Assembly: GCA_030041195.1 (NCBI GenBank)
Contig: JASHOI010000192.1
Span: 1 to 17,365 of the forward strand
DNA length: 17,365 nucleotides
Origin: Streptosporangiaceae bacterium
Lineage (GTDB): Bacteria; Actinomycetota; Actinomycetes; Streptosporangiales; Streptosporangiaceae
Direction of reading: 5' to 3'
A program made the translations under genes and the position numbers. Below, one piece after another: positions 17,286 to 17,365 of this stretch (position 1 is its first letter; every line of letters starts with the position of its first letter). The notes under the pieces were generated by a model. That model was given only the letters and a program-made list of their open reading frames with translations. It searched no databases and was not told the DNA's origin.

Positions 17286-17365
17286 GTGGCCACCGCGGCC
17301 ACCGCGCAGCCAGGGGCGACGGCTCCCCGGGAGCCCCTGGCGGACGACGCCCCGCTGGCCGATCC
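17286..17365 (+). CDS. Start of an unidentified gene, coupled to the UGSC gene (cut by window end)
   Basis: A GTG immediately follows the TGA of the UGSC gene and has TGGAGG 5 bases upstream (17275-17280), so it should be translated by coupling. The 26 codons visible are Ala/Pro/Asp-rich (ATAATAQPGATAPREPLADD after the start) and stay open to the window end. This looks like a disordered N-terminal tail and shows no recognisable domain. Confidence 0.6.
   Translation, partial: MATAATAQPGATAPREPLADDAPLAD

Overview
The window is about 70% G+C. It mixes GTG and ATG starts, some with strong GGAGG ribosome-binding sites and some with a -10-like box 6-8 bases before the start codon, as in leaderless genes. 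Together with the gene families (CtpF-like P-type ATPase, single-domain Usp, ECF41/SigJ sigma factor, UGSC-family protein) this points to a high-GC actinomycete (Actinomycetota). The genus cannot be read from the sequence. No tRNA, rRNA, CRISPR array, insertion sequence or integrase was seen.

Bases 1-4876 hold an oxidation block. An aldehyde dehydrogenase cut by the window start is followed by a second, complete one (+). Converging on them is a two-gene minus-strand unit, a non-haem di-iron alkane hydroxylase (alkB) and a FAD monooxygenase. A divergent TetR-family regulator lies beside alkB. The 105-bp gap between alkB and tetR holds a 45-bp interrupted palindrome in an AT-rich island, almost certainly the operator. 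AlkB would hydroxylate a terminal methyl group and the dehydrogenases could finish oxidation to the acid; no alcohol dehydrogenase or rubredoxin is present.

Bases 4877-9713 look like a stress block: a P-type cation ATPase (-) whose catalytic motifs are intact but whose usual ion-ligand positions are substituted, a divergent universal stress protein, and a minus-strand pair of a cytosolic DsbA-like thiol oxidoreductase and a small membrane protein. The ATPase frame has no stop at its expected end. It runs through an 18-bp perfect hairpin and then antisense into tetR.

Bases 9714-12846 hold an ECF41 sigma factor with its own candidate promoter, an ABM-domain protein, a NERD-domain protein and an HELGH zinc-peptidase-like protein, all on the + strand.

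Bases 12831-17365 hold an APC permease (-), an NAD-dependent SDR (+), a MetE-type zinc alkyl/methyltransferase (-), a Cys form of the UGSC selenoprotein family (+), and the first codons of a further gene translationally linked to it. This last block is the best candidate for an undescribed pathway. Four convergent gene pairs in the window have 3' ends that overlap or lie within 17 bp, leaving no room for separate terminators.
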